64,000 nt of DNA from Solitalea agri (lineage in GTDB: Bacteria; Bacteroidota; Bacteroidia; Sphingobacteriales; Sphingobacteriaceae). A model generated the notes under the pieces. That model ran no database searches and was not told the origin of the DNA. It was given only the letters and a program-made list of their open reading frames with translations. Location: contig NZ_JAMWYS010000028.1 in assembly GCF_023914155.1 (NCBI RefSeq), positions 248,001-312,000 of the forward strand, read 5' to 3'. Made by a program: the position numbers and the translations under genes. Position 1 is the first letter of the stretch. Every line of letters starts with the position of its first letter. This document shows positions 27,471 through 38,300 of this stretch, piece by piece.

Positions 27471-29210
27471 CTATTTGCGTTCAGCCAGTTCAGCTTTTCG
27501 GGCTAATTCACTGTTTTTGCCAATTGTTTTATAGTCACCGGTACCTTTTAAGATATTATAGTAGTTCACTTTTTGAGTAAAAAGTTTTAGGGCCTCATTC
27601 AATTCTATGTCGTACTTAAACGATGATTCAATACGGCCCCGTTGGTAGTAATATCTCGATACGATTTCGTTTTCTAATAATTGAGAAATTTCGGGTTTAA
27701 ATTCGACAAGGTCGTCCTTCCGATTATTTTGTGCTTTAAATTTAAGCACTTCGTATTGCTCGTTAATTTGATCAAAGTATTTTTCCTTTTTGGTTACTTT
27801 TTCAAGGTCTTCAAGCAGTTTATCACTTTGTGTGGAATAACTAAAGGATTGACTGTTCACAAACTCAACAAACTCATTGTATTCATTAGGTCTAATTCGA
27901 AACTCGCGAGCCTGCTTTATACTGTTATTTTTTAGTCGAAACGTCGTTCCGTAGTCAAAGATCAAATTATTCTCAATCAAGGCTGCCGCCAGTGAACTAA
28001 AATAATAGGGTTTAACGTACACATCCGGTGTAATACCGCGACCATCATAGACAACACGTCCGTTTTTGGTCCTGAATTCGGATATTAACGAATCGGCAAT
28101 GTTTATTGCCTGTCCATTAGTGTTTTTATGCAGGTAATCTATTTTCTGAATACATCTTCCGCTTGGAGTATAGTATTTAGCAATAGTAATTTTCAGCAAG
28201 CTATTGTAAGGAAGTTTTAATGTTTGTTGAACAAGTCCTTTTCCAAAACTTTGTTGTCCTATGATCACCCCTCGGTCAAGGTCCTGCATGGCGCCGGCAA
28301 CTATCTCAGATGCAGAGGCCGTTCCGTCATCTACTAAAACAACTAATGGAATGGAGTTATCTAATGGCAAAGCACCTGCATGATATACATAATTGTTCTG
28401 CGGCAAGCGACCTTTTTGTGTAACCACAGTTTCGCCTTTGGCAACAAAATAATTCACTATTTTAACTGCTTCTTGTAAAATTCCGCCTCCATTGCCGCGT
28501 AGATCAAGCACCAGGGCTGTTATTTTATACTTTTTCTTTAAGGCCAAAAAAGCATCTTTAACCTCAAGGGCAGAACCTTCTAAAAAGCGGTCGAGTTTTA
28601 TATAACCTACCTGGTTTGTTAATATTCCGGAATAAGAAACATTAGGAAACTTGATCTCTGCACGGGCAAGCTTTTTCTCAATTGGTTTGGTTTCTCCCGT
28701 GCGAAGTATAGAAATAGTTAATGCAGAGCTATTGGCTCCTTTTAACAATTCGCTTACTTCATCATTGCTTTTATTGTCTAATGAAACACCGTTGATGGAA
28801 AGCATCTGATCGCCGGCTCTGATATCCGCTTTTTGAGCCGGAAAGCCTTCGTAGGTTTCAGAAACATACGTTTTGTTATTTTTTTGAAGAATTAATGCGC
28901 CAATACCTCCATATTCATTGGAGACATAATTCATCTTAAATGTTTCGATATCTGATTCGGGAATGTATTCGGTATAAGGATCGAGGGAACTATCGATCGC
29001 ATTAGAAGCCGTATTGATAAGTTTGGCAGGGTCTACTTTATCAACGTAATTGAGATTAATTTCGCGGTAAACACCAGCAAATATGTCAAGGTTTTTGGTG
29101 ATCTCGAATTGTTCATCAATCGCCTTAAACGACAAAAACAGTCCGGCACCGATACCAGCAGTTAAAAATATGTTTCTGGGCGACCGAAAGAAAGCACCTA
29201 CCTTGTTCAT
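27471..29210 (-). CDS. C-terminal processing-type S41 peptidase
   Basis: The 579-residue protein has an N-terminal membrane anchor (IFLTAGIGAGLFLSF), a PDZ domain with GGIGALILQ and IRAGDQMLSINGVSL, and a tail-specific protease core. DGTASASEIVAGAMQDL carries the nucleophilic Ser and QQSFGKGLVQ the catalytic Lys. About 200 further residues follow, rich in charged helices. This is the CtpA-type protease that trims periplasmic proteins. It is downstream of clpS on the same strand but 66 bases away. Confidence 0.92.
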   Translation of the reverse strand: MNKVGAFFRSPRNIFLTAGIGAGLFLSFKAIDEQFEITKNLDIFAGVYREINLNYVDKVDPAKLINTASNAIDSSLDPYTEYIPESDIETFKMNYVSNEYGGIGALILQKNNKTYVSETYEGFPAQKADIRAGDQMLSINGVSLDNKSNDEVSELLKGANSSALTISILRTGETKPIEKKLARAEIKFPNVSYSGILTNQVGYIKLDRFLEGSALEVKDAFLALKKKYKITALVLDLRGNGGGILQEAVKIVNYFVAKGETVVTQKGRLPQNNYVYHAGALPLDNSIPLVVLVDDGTASASEIVAGAMQDLDRGVIIGQQSFGKGLVQQTLKLPYNSLLKITIAKYYTPSGRCIQKIDYLHKNTNGQAINIADSLISEFRTKNGRVVYDGRGITPDVYVKPYYFSSLAAALIENNLIFDYGTTFRLKNNSIKQAREFRIRPNEYNEFVEFVNSQSFSYSTQSDKLLEDLEKVTKKEKYFDQINEQYEVLKFKAQNNRKDDLVEFKPEISQLLENEIVSRYYYQRGRIESSFKYDIELNEALKLFTQKVNYYNILKGTGDYKTIGKNSELARKAELAERK

Positions 29211-29276
29211 AAAGTTTATTTCACCTAAGCTAAATAATACTCTCTAAAAACGGAAAATTTACAATGGTATTGTTGC

Positions 29277-29561
29277 TTAATCGAGGCTAACTGTAAGGCC
29301 TTTAAACTTAAGTATATTATAATACTCTACCAGATTACGGCGGGCGCCCTCTAAAAGAATGTATTTGCCTTTAGTATGAACAACCCATGCAATAGCCTCT
29401 GCCTCGTCGTATGATTTCTTGATATACTTGATAAGACAGGCAATTACATGCTCAAAGGTGTTAAAATCATCATTCCAAAGTACAAGCTTTACAGGCTCAC
29501 CCACTTCGGTCGATACTTCAACTTCCTCAACAACTTCGGTTTCAATAACCGTACTCATCAT
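29277..29561 (-). CDS. clpS: ClpS adaptor protein
   Basis: The 94-residue adaptor has the N-degron-binding fold: KLVLWNDDFNTFEHVI (Asn-Asp-Asp in the recognition site), then the KSYDEAEAIAWVVHTKGKYILLEG helix-strand. It delivers N-end-rule substrates to ClpAP-type machines. The N-terminal 20 residues are Glu/Val-rich. Its ATG overlaps the stop codon of the upstream gene by one base (TAATG). Confidence 0.94.
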   Translation of the reverse strand: MMSTVIETEVVEEVEVSTEVGEPVKLVLWNDDFNTFEHVIACLIKYIKKSYDEAEAIAWVVHTKGKYILLEGARRNLVEYYNILKFKGLTVSLD

Positions 29562-29773
29562 TATAAGCGGTTGTTTTCTTTATTCGACTGCATTTTGCTT
29601 AGCATAAACTCAACATAATTGCGGTCTTTGTTAATTGCTTTCATTAATCTGTTGATGAAATCGTCCTCCTGTCCCGGAACAAAAGTTAACTCTTCATCAG
29701 TTAATCGATTGTATTTACGTTTGATCTTGGTTTTAACTTGATTCCAGTTTGCTGAATTAATCAGATTGCTCAT
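29561..29773 (-). CDS. CsbD-like small stress protein
   Basis: This 70-residue protein resembles CsbD-family stress proteins in its ANWNQVKTKIKRKYNRLTDEEL opening and the spaced charged residues. The match is by eye and only moderate. It is joined to clpS by a TAATG overlap, so the two are co-translated. A good promoter lies at 29793-29823. Confidence 0.7.
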   Translation of the reverse strand: MSNLINSANWNQVKTKIKRKYNRLTDEELTFVPGQEDDFINRLMKAINKDRNYVEFMLSKMQSNKENNRL

Positions 29774-29792
29774 TTACTACAATTATTTAGTG

Positions 29793-29823
29793 CAAAAATA
29801 AGAGATTGCACGGGTTATGACAA
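29793..29823 (-). promoter_or_regulatory. promoter of csbD-like/clpS unit
   Basis: On the minus strand a TTG (29823-29821) and a perfect TATTTTTG (29800-29793) are 20 bases apart, matching the Bacteroidota TTG-N19/20-TAnnTTTG pattern. Nothing else is evident in the 29774-30044 gap. Confidence 0.7.
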
Positions 29824-30044
29824 GGGAAGTTTTGGAGGAATTGCCGTACTATTAACTATTGCATGTGTAAAGTTTGAAAACGGATGAAGGGTAATGGTAC
29901 TTTAACCTTAGCAAATGCATAGTCTAAAGAAAATAGCATTCGATTTTCAGAAGTTAATATCCTAAACAAAGGTTGAATACTTAAAAACTTGGTTGCGATT
30001 TTCTATAGAAAAAAGATTGAGAACTATAAATAAAAGCTTTTCTG

Positions 30045-31136
30045 CTAATCCTTTATACAACGAATAGCCGCTCCATTTTGCCGACTGCCTGTAATTATGA
30101 GCGCATCAGTACCATCGTTCTTCAAGAGTACAGCGTTGGCTTCTGCAAAATCTTCCGTAATTGTCCACCAATAACAACTATTGCCTATAAAGGAAAAGGC
30201 TCCAGTATTTAGTCGGGAACCGTTGGGTAGTCCGTTAAAACCACTGGAATTGGTTGCTCCTGTATTAGGTGTAGTCCAATGTGCAAGGCCGGCTTCTTTC
30301 AATTCGCCGCCTGCCGTTGATGATCCTCCAAGAAAATTAATTAGAGTTTCCCATTCCTCTCTGCTGGGCACATGCCAACCAGGAGGGGCAATTTTTCGGG
30401 AATCAACACCAGCATGCCAATTATAGAGTTTACCGTACAAGCTGTTATTGGCCGCTTCATTATTATACACGCTGACTGCACCGGACGTAGTGCTCCCCCA
30501 GGCAGCATCATTTAAAGATGGTATCTCATCCCCATTTTGATAATGTGTCGTTTTTAGGTTTTCTAACATCCATGTCTGGTTTCCTATTGTCTTGACAGGA
30601 TAAATATTGCCATCAATATCTGTTACGGTGGTGGTAGACACTGCTGATGTTGTAAAGAGAACCTCATTGCCATAAGCTGTACCTACACTGTTGGTGGCGT
30701 AAGCCCGAATATAATAGGTTGTAGCAGGTAAAAGTCCTGTTGCATAACTGGTAAAGATCCTACCATCAGAACTCAAAATCGTTTTAGAATTTGAAATGGT
30801 TGGATCATGGCTTGTACTCCAGCATATGCCACGTGCTGATACCGATGCTCCGCCATCATCTAAAATATGTCCACCGCTTGATCCGGTGGTTTGCGAAATT
30901 GCCCCTACTTCATCAGTGACCACAGTAGCCAGCGTCGCTGCATCAATCGGTGCCGAGTCAGAAGATTTACTGCATCCCGAGGCGAGTAATAGAAAGAATA
31001 CTGCAGCCAGTAGCACCGGAAGTGCCAAAAAATTTGTACTCCATCTTTCTGTATTGATATTGAAAATTTTGTAGGGCGCCGGAAAAGGCATTGGGCAGGT
31101 GTGTTGTGTTATATGCTTTCTCATACCAACAGGCAT
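30045..31136 (-). CDS. FISUMP-domain lipoprotein
   Basis: The C-terminal 190 residues contain the FISUMP domain (fibrobacter succinogenes major paralogous domain). It shows DIDGNIYPVKTIGNQTWMLENL at the start, then GKLYNWHAG, PPGWHVPSREEWETL and the final YWWTITE with IRCIKD. Before it is a fibronectin-like segment (TYYIRAYATNSVGTAYG). The N-terminus has a lipobox ASGC preceded by an unusually long run of 55 residues. The true start may be the internal ATG at 31091. The protein is expected on the cell surface; its role is unknown. Confidence 0.8.
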   Translation of the reverse strand: MPVGMRKHITQHTCPMPFPAPYKIFNINTERWSTNFLALPVLLAAVFFLLLASGCSKSSDSAPIDAATLATVVTDEVGAISQTTGSSGGHILDDGGASVSARGICWSTSHDPTISNSKTILSSDGRIFTSYATGLLPATTYYIRAYATNSVGTAYGNEVLFTTSAVSTTTVTDIDGNIYPVKTIGNQTWMLENLKTTHYQNGDEIPSLNDAAWGSTTSGAVSVYNNEAANNSLYGKLYNWHAGVDSRKIAPPGWHVPSREEWETLINFLGGSSTAGGELKEAGLAHWTTPNTGATNSSGFNGLPNGSRLNTGAFSFIGNSCYWWTITEDFAEANAVLLKNDGTDALIITGSRQNGAAIRCIKD

Positions 31137-31213
31137 TTGCTATATTAATATAACGAAAAAGCAAACAGGAAAAAAGCATTTATTCTGGCAGAGGGCTAGC
31201 TTCAATCAAACAA

Positions 31214-31241
31214 AAAAGCGACAACCGGAGTCGTCGCTTTT
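31214..31241 (-). terminator. terminator after TPR-like gene
   Basis: AAAAGCGAC pairs with GTCGCTTTT around a 10-base loop, with a T-run on the minus strand beyond it. Confidence 0.85.
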
Positions 31242-31270
31242 CGATTATAAGTAAATGTTTATTTCTTCAA

Positions 31271-31909
31271 CTATTTCTGTGCCTCGTCCAACAAGGTTTT
31301 ACAACGCTCAGCTCCCCAGTCAGGAGCAAATGCGAATGCTGGTTTGTAGTTTTCAAATTTTTTCATGGCATCCTGTAGCATTGGCAATGCTAATTTTTTA
31401 CCACCACCGTAGGCTTCAGGAGTATAAAAAGTGTTTTGAGCTAAAATGAATGCTGCACGAGGGTTGTTTTGATCCAGTTCTTTAGCTTTTTGCAGATTAC
31501 CCATAGCAGCCTGAATGTCCATATAGCGGTTCATTGGATCTACATATACTTTCATCAGTTTAATATAGCCGGCTAATGCTTCAAGTTCCGAGTTGGTCGG
31601 TTGGATGGCCTGAGCTTGTAAGGTAAGGTTAAGAGCTTTATCAAAGATGCCGTCTTTTTTGTTTTGATCTTGCTCGAAGTGGCCGCTAACAAGTAAGTTG
31701 TAGGCCGAGTAGTAAAAGGGAAGCCATTGTGTTTTTTCGGTGGTTGCAACACGTTCGAAGAAGTTGGCGGTTGCCAAAAAGTCTTCGCCACTTTTGGCGC
31801 TTTTCATCATTTCCAGCCCTTTGGTCATTCCTTTATCAAAGTTCGGACTTTGAGCAAAGGCAATTGTGGTAGCAAAAATAGCTGCGATTGTTAGGAGTGT
31901 AGTTTTCAT
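31271..31909 (-). CDS. secreted TPR-like protein
   Basis: The 212-residue protein has a cleavable signal (IAFAQ) and helical repeats of TPR type, for example LNLTLQAQAIQPTNSELEALAG and LQKAKELDQNNPRAAFILAQNTF. The C-terminal GGGKKLALPMLQDAMKKFENY resembles the tail of periplasmic partners that accompany TonB-dependent receptors in this phylum. It is 44 bases downstream of such a receptor, which is broken. The function is unknown. Confidence 0.8.
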   Translation of the reverse strand: MKTTLLTIAAIFATTIAFAQSPNFDKGMTKGLEMMKSAKSGEDFLATANFFERVATTEKTQWLPFYYSAYNLLVSGHFEQDQNKKDGIFDKALNLTLQAQAIQPTNSELEALAGYIKLMKVYVDPMNRYMDIQAAMGNLQKAKELDQNNPRAAFILAQNTFYTPEAYGGGKKLALPMLQDAMKKFENYKPAFAFAPDWGAERCKTLLDEAQK

Positions 31910-31953
31910 AATTATTAGTTCTAAATAGTTAATGTTCTAATGTGATTATTGAA

Positions 31954-33850
31954 TTATAAAGCGTTAAAGTCGGAACTGCCAATGGTAATGAACATACCCA
32001 AAAAGATCGTCCTTCGAGCCGGCGGTTCAATGGGCTGACGAACTGAGCCATCTTTCGAGTAATTATATCCATAGATATTAGTTATCCCTGGAACATTATT
32101 TATCGATAAATAAACCACTGTAAACTGACGCATTACCCGGGTTAAATAGCTGATGTTCATACTTAGGTTATGATAATCACGAGTTCTATCACTCATGAAA
32201 TCAATATTATTTGGGTTGTAATACGGACGGCCTGAAGCATAGGTGTATGTGAACCCTACTTGTGAGTGAATAGCGGTTAAATATTGTTTGTACACCAAGC
32301 TAAGGGTGTGTTTAGCAGCAAAACTTGGACGGGCGGCTGTCGGATAATCATTGAAATTACGTTTGGTATCCAAAAATGAGTAGCTGATCCAGTAATCGGC
32401 GGTTGGTAAGGTTTTTCGGTCTCTCCAAAAAATATCAACACCACGGGCATAGCCATTCCCATTATTATTCAGATTATTGAAATCATCACTGGTGTATTTT
32501 ACCAAGTTATTGTAGTTCTTGTAATAGGCTTCAGCTCTGAAAGTTCGCTTATCGGTCATGTACTGATAATTCAGAATGTAATGATCAGCCGATTGGAAGT
32601 CCAGATTTTGATCCGTGATCAATAGATTATCATCCGGATTTTGGTAAAATCTGCCATAAGCCATAGAGGTTTGAGAATTCTTATTGAGTTTATAACTCAG
32701 CGATAAGCGAGGAGCCAGGTTGGTTTGTTGCATTAAGCTCGAGTTTTCTAGTCTTAAACCGATACGGGCAACTAATGATCTAGTGAAATAATAATCAGTT
32801 TCCGCAAAAGTTGCAGTTTGATTGTCGGTAAAGTTTCGTGTATTACCATTAAAACGTTGGTGTTTGAAAGTGATGAGTTAGATCCTCAAGATTGTCATAA
32901 TTGAGGCCCAATTTTCCGTTCGAGAACTCAGAATAAAACTTGAACATGCCGGTTTTGCCAGTTTTCAACTTATAGTTTGCTGATGCACTGTAACTGTGTG
33001 GGGCATAATTCCAATGAGCCTGTTGTTTCACCAACTCGTAATATGGTTGCAGGTTAATATATTGTCCGCCAACTTGCAGAGAGCTGTTTTTGAATTTATT
33101 GGTTTGAACCAATCCTCCTCCAACACTCATAATGCTTACCCCTGTGGTTGTTTTAGGTTCGAGGTCTTTACTTTCAAGTACCAAAGCCGATGAAAGAGCT
33201 TGTCCGTATTGAGCAGAATAGCCTCCCGCACTAAAACTCATACCCTTAAACATAAATGGAGAAAATCGTCCACGAGAGGCAATATCAGGTAAGTCATTCA
33301 GGTAAGGATTTTTGATCAGCATGCCGTCAAAGTACATCTTGGTTTCTGATGCAGCTCCTCCACGGACCAATAAGCCTTGTTCAGAACTTGCAGCTTGTGT
33401 GCCCGGTAAAGTTTGAAGTGCAGAGATAATATCAGCCTCAGCACCGGCAGTTGTGGCAATATCCAATGATTTAAGTTGGGCCATCTTGCTGCGATCATTG
33501 GCTTCCATTGTTCCTGCAGTAACAACAACCGTATTTAGTTCTGTAGCTTCTTCTTCTAAAGTAATTGTTAGTTCGATAGTTGTGCCGTTTAGAGAAATTG
33601 GCTGCATGTTAACCTCATAACCTGTCAAATTAGTTATCAGTTCTTTATTGCCTTTTTCATCCGTGGTAAATGAAAATTTGCCGTCTTTACCGGAGGTTGC
33701 TCCATCATAAGAATCTTTAATAGCGATTGCCGCCCCACTTAGCACCTGGCCTTTCTGATTTTTAATCACACCGGAAACCTTGGTTTGAGCGAAAGATCCA
33801 ATTGCAATCAATAACAAGGAAAGCGTGAGTGGTATTAGATGTGTTTTCAT
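31954..33850 (-). pseudogene. TonB-dependent receptor, frameshifted and probably internally deleted
   Basis: The N-terminal part (33850 to 32849) holds a signal peptide (IGSFAQ), a carboxypeptidase-regulatory-like beta domain (VSGVIKNQKGQVLSGAAIAIKD) and a plug domain with GLLVRGGAASETKMYFDG. It stops at TAA 32851-32849. In the +1 frame the receptor resumes at about 32865 as QRFNGNTRNFTDNQTATF and runs on to residues encoded from 32733 (TNLAPRLSLSYKL) and the barrel end at 31954. The total of 1897 bases is one more than a multiple of three. About 632 residues is also short; in relatives I recall roughly 90-100 residues between NYDNLEDL and the FAET-type segment, so an internal deletion is likely. 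An assembly or sequencing error is the alternative. Confidence 0.85.
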
Positions 33851-33954
33851 TAGTTGTGTTAGGGTTGATGGATCAAATTTGGCTATAAAGACTGCTTTTA
33901 TAAACACTTTACCGATGAACACGACAATTAGCCCGATGAAATGCTTAATAATAA

Positions 33955-34004
33955 CGGTGAACGGCAATTGGCATCATCCACCGATGATTATCATTTATTC
34001 ACCG
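33955..34004. repeat. nested inverted repeats upstream of the TonB receptor
   Basis: CGGTGAA (33955-33961) and TTCACCG (33998-34004) enclose a second inverted repeat, ATCATC (33973-33978) with GATGAT (33983-33988). They lie in the 270-base divergent region between the receptor and the RND operon, so they may be an operator or a cruciform. No gene is seen in this gap. Confidence 0.5.
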
Positions 34005-34121
34005 AAACATTAATAACGGGTTATAAAAAAAATACCACCATTGTTAAGCTTAAAAAACTTTCAATGAACTATAGTAATTCATGATGCATTTTATTAACTT
34101 CCAGTAATTTACACTCTCAAA

Positions 34122-35270
34122 ATGACTCGAAACTATAAGTTGTTTTCTGTGCTTGCCTCACAGATATCGTTACTACTCTTTTTAAGTGTTGGTTGTCGTG
34201 AAAAAACTGCTACAGTAGGGCCGCCATCCGAGGTCTCCGTTATTAACTCTCAACAAGTAAATGTTCCAATTTATCAGGAATATGTTGGACAAACCTATGG
34301 TTTAGCTGATGTTGACATTAGAGCACGAGTTGAAGGTTGGGTAACGGGTATGTATTTCAAGGAGGGAACTAAAGTAAATAAAGGTACTCTACTTTACACT
34401 ATCGATGATATGCAATACAAAACCCGTGTTGATCAGGCGGCGGGCAATGTGGCATCAGCAAAAACAGAAGTAGCTAGAGCACAAAGCCAGCTTAACCGGG
34501 TAAGGCCTTTAGCCGAGATGAATGCATTAAGCAAAATGGACCTTGATAACGCTCAGGCCGAATATAATGCCGCAAAAGCCCGTCAGCAGGTTGCCGAAGC
34601 AGCGTTGCAGAATTCAAAAATTGAACTGGGGTATGCTAAAGTCTATGCCCCCATAGATGGAATTATTGGAATTTCCAATGTTCGGGTTGGAGACTATGTA
34701 AGCCGGGTCAATTCAAATATACTCTCTACTATTTCCCAGACAGGTACAGTAAGAGTTCGCTTTCAGATAAATGAAACCGAATTCTTAAAGTTTATGCGTA
34801 GTTATAAAGGCGACCAGGCCGTTCGACAGGATGTTACCCTAATACTGCCCGATAACTCTGTATTTAACGAAAAAGGTAAAATTGATTTTGCGAACCGCCA
34901 GATAGACCCTGAGACCGGATCAATTACGCTCGAAGCTTCATTTGCTAATCAAGCCGGATTATTGCGACCTGGTCTGTATGTAAAGGTTGAGCTACTTGCC
35001 AGCAATTATCCTAATGCTGTTGTAGTGCCTCAGCGGGCAGTTAATCAAATTCAGAGTTTATATCAGGTTTTTGTAGTGGACAAAACCAATACACTAAAAG
35101 TTAGAATTGTGGAAGTTGGGCCACGTGTTGGAGATATGTGGATTATAACAAAAGGTCTTGACCCCAATGAACGGGTAGCTCTTATTGGAACTGCGGCCTT
35201 ATCCGACAATTCAAAAGTTACACCGATTGAAGCCAAATGGACACCGGTAGTTCCTGGAAAAGGAATTTAA
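34122..35270 (+). CDS. RND efflux periplasmic adaptor subunit (membrane fusion protein)
   Basis: The 382-residue AcrA/MexA-type adaptor has a lipobox-like SVGC near residue 24, barrel-sandwich hybrid halves (VDIRARVEGWVTGMYFKEG and GYAKVYAPIDGIIG), a coiled-coil hairpin between them (residues about 100-170, rich in Ala/Glu/Gln), and a beta-barrel domain with LRPGLYVKVEL. It joins the inner-membrane pump to the outer-membrane channel. It is the first gene of a three-gene operon, 38 bases ahead of the pump. Confidence 0.95.
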   Translation: MTRNYKLFSVLASQISLLLFLSVGCREKTATVGPPSEVSVINSQQVNVPIYQEYVGQTYGLADVDIRARVEGWVTGMYFKEGTKVNKGTLLYTIDDMQYKTRVDQAAGNVASAKTEVARAQSQLNRVRPLAEMNALSKMDLDNAQAEYNAAKARQQVAEAALQNSKIELGYAKVYAPIDGIIGISNVRVGDYVSRVNSNILSTISQTGTVRVRFQINETEFLKFMRSYKGDQAVRQDVTLILPDNSVFNEKGKIDFANRQIDPETGSITLEASFANQAGLLRPGLYVKVELLASNYPNAVVVPQRAVNQIQSLYQVFVVDKTNTLKVRIVEVGPRVGDMWIITKGLDPNERVALIGTAALSDNSKVTPIEAKWTPVVPGKGI

Positions 35271-35308
35271 CTACCCTAGCCAATTAATCGCATCTAAAAC
35301 ACAGATTC

Positions 35309-38300
35309 ATGAGTGAGTTTTTCATCAGAAGGCCTATTGTGGCCATGGTTATCTCCATAATAATGGTTTTAATGGGATTGTTAACGCTGCGAAATATTCC
35401 AATAGCTCAGTATCCCGAAATTACTCCACCAATGATCCAGGTAACATCGGTTTACACCGGTGCAAGCGCCGTAAATGTTGAGCAAGCCGTTGCTACACCT
35501 ATTGAACAACAGGTAAACGGGGTGGAACAAATGCTTTATATGAAATCTGTTAATGCCGGCGACGGGTCATTAACGCTACAGGTTTCTTTTGAAGTAGGGG
35601 TTAATCTCGATAATGCCAACATGCTTACACAAAACAGGGTTTCGCAAGCCAATGCTAAGTTACCTGCTGAAGTGAAAAGCTACGGTGTTACTACAAAAAA
35701 ATCACTAGTTTTCCCTTTGTTACTAATTTCTTTGTCATCGCCAAACGGCTCATACAATGGCACATTCTTAAGCAATTATGCCAATATTAATATTGTCGAC
35801 CGTATTTCTCGAATTTCCGGAGTAGGTAACGTTACCCTTTTTGGGGGATATGACTACTCTATGCGTATTTGGTTAAATCCCGACAGACTTTCGAAACTGA
35901 ATCTTACTGCTAACGATGTGATCAATGCTGTTAAAAAACAAAATGCCATTGTACCCGGCGGAAAGTTTGGCGGTCCACCCTCTCCCAAAGGTGTTGACAA
36001 TACCTACACCATTCGCTTGCAAGACCGATTAGCTACAGAAGATGAGTTTGGAAATATTGTAGTAAAATCAAGCTCGCAAGGAGCGATGGTTCGATTGAAA
36101 GATGTAGCGCGAATTGAATTGGGTGCTGAAAACTATATCTCCTACAGCCGGCTTAACCAAAAGCAAGCCGCAACAATAGCCGTTTATCAATTACCCGGAT
36201 CAAATGCCTTGGACGTGGCTGCTAAGGTAAAGTCTACAATTGAAGAGATGTCAAAAAGCTTTCCTCCTGATTTAAAATATGACGTTTCATTGGATACTAC
36301 CGCATCAGTAACGGTAGGGATTGAGGAAATTATCCATACACTTTTTGAAGCGGTTATCCTGGTAATCCTTGTGGTGTTTATTTTCTTGCAAGATTGGAGG
36401 GCTACACTAATTCCATTACTTACTGTTCCGGTTTCGCTGATCGGAACATTTATGGTATTTCCATTATTAGGTTTTTCGGTAAACGTGTTATCTCTTCTAG
36501 GCTTGGTATTAGCAATCGGGATTGTGGTCGACGACGCAATTGTGGTAGTTGAGGCAGTAATGCATAATATTGAACATGGAATGAGTCCTAGGGATGCAAC
36601 CAGCAAGGCTATGCAGGAAGTAGGAGGGCCGGTAATTGCCATCGCCCTGATTCTCGCCGCTGTATTTATCCCAGTTGCACTGGCAGGTGGTATTACCGGG
36701 CGACTGTACCAACAGTTTGCTATTACTATTGCCATTTCTGTAGGCTTTTCAGCATTTAATGCTTTAACCTTAAGTCCTGCATTATCGGCTATGTTGCTTC
36801 GTCCTAAAAAAGAAAGCAAAGGATGGCTGGACAAGTTTTTTGATTGGTTCAACAAAATGTTTGGTTCATTTACCGATAAGTATGTTGCTATTGTTCAAGG
36901 TTTTGTGAAAAAATCATTCCGATCCATACTCTTTACATTAATAGTTGTTGTAGGCGTGGTCGTGCTGGCCAAACTAATTCCATCCGGATTTGTGCCTGAA
37001 GAAGACCAAGGCTATTACATGTTGAACATACAGTTGCCTGATGCCGCATCGCTAGGACGAACCGATGAAGTGGCTCATAAGATTGAACAGATTCTCGGAA
37101 AAATTGACGGGATCCAATTTTATACCACAATTATGGGCTATAGTATGGTTACATCAGCCTATACAACCAATACCGCTTTTGTGTTTGTTGCCTTAAAACC
37201 CTGGGATGAAAGGAAACATACTGTTTTTGATATCATTAAACAAACAAATACCGAATTCGCTCGTGAGATTACTGAGGCCACAGCTATAGCTTTTGGCCCA
37301 CCCCCAATTATCGGTTTGGGAACCGGTGCTGGTTTTACCATTATGCTGCAAGATAAAACTGGTAATACTCCTGACTATTTATTCAATGAGTCAAAGAAAT
37401 TTATTGCAGCAGCTTCAAAGCGTCCTGAAATCGGCAGGATATTTACAGCCTATCGTTCGAACGTGCCTCAAAAGAAAATTACCGTTGACCTTGATAAGGC
37501 CGAGAAACTAGAAGTTGATCTATCCGAGTTAAACAGTACTATATCTTCTTATCTGGGTAGTGCTTATGTGAACGACTTTAACAAATTTGGCCGGCAATAT
37601 AAGGTGTATGTGCAGGCTGACTCTAACTATCGCACTAGTCCGAAGGACATGAACCTATTCTTTGTCAGAAGTAGAAATGGTTCTATAGTTCCAATAAGCA
37701 CATTGGTTACAGTTACAGATACTGTAGGCCCTGAATTCACTAACCGCTTTAATATGTACCGATCTGCAGAGCTTAATGGAACTCCTGCAGAGGGTTACAG
37801 TTCTTCTCAAGCTTTAAAAGCATTAGAAGAAACAGCGGCACAGGTACTTCCTAAAGATCTGCAATATTCCTGGAGTAATATGTCATATCAGGAAAAAGCG
37901 GCGGAAGGAACGGCAGGGGTAATGTTTGCAACGGCACTTGTCTTTGTGTTTCTGATCCTTGCGGCACAATATGAAAGTTGGAAGTTACCTTTCAGCGTAT
38001 TGCTCGGAACCCCGTTTGCTGTTTTAGGAGCATTCCTTGGACTTTGGCTTTGTGGATTTTTTAGCTCCAGCTATCAAAATAACGTATTTGCCCAAATTGG
38101 TTTGGTAATGCTTATCGGACTTGCGGCTAAAAATGCTATCCTTATTGTTGAGTTTGCAAAAGAATCACATGAAAAACATGGTAAATCTGTAATGGATGCG
38201 GCCATAGAGGCAGCCAGATTGCGGTTTAGACCAATTCTTATGACAGCATTTGCTTTTATCTTAGGTGTAGTTCCTCTTCTTACAGCCTCAGGAGCTGTTG

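Noticed and set aside
36187-36855. 222-residue open frame antisense to the RND pump gene
   Set aside because: It is the complement of conserved pump coding sequence; its composition follows from the sense strand and no family features are visible.
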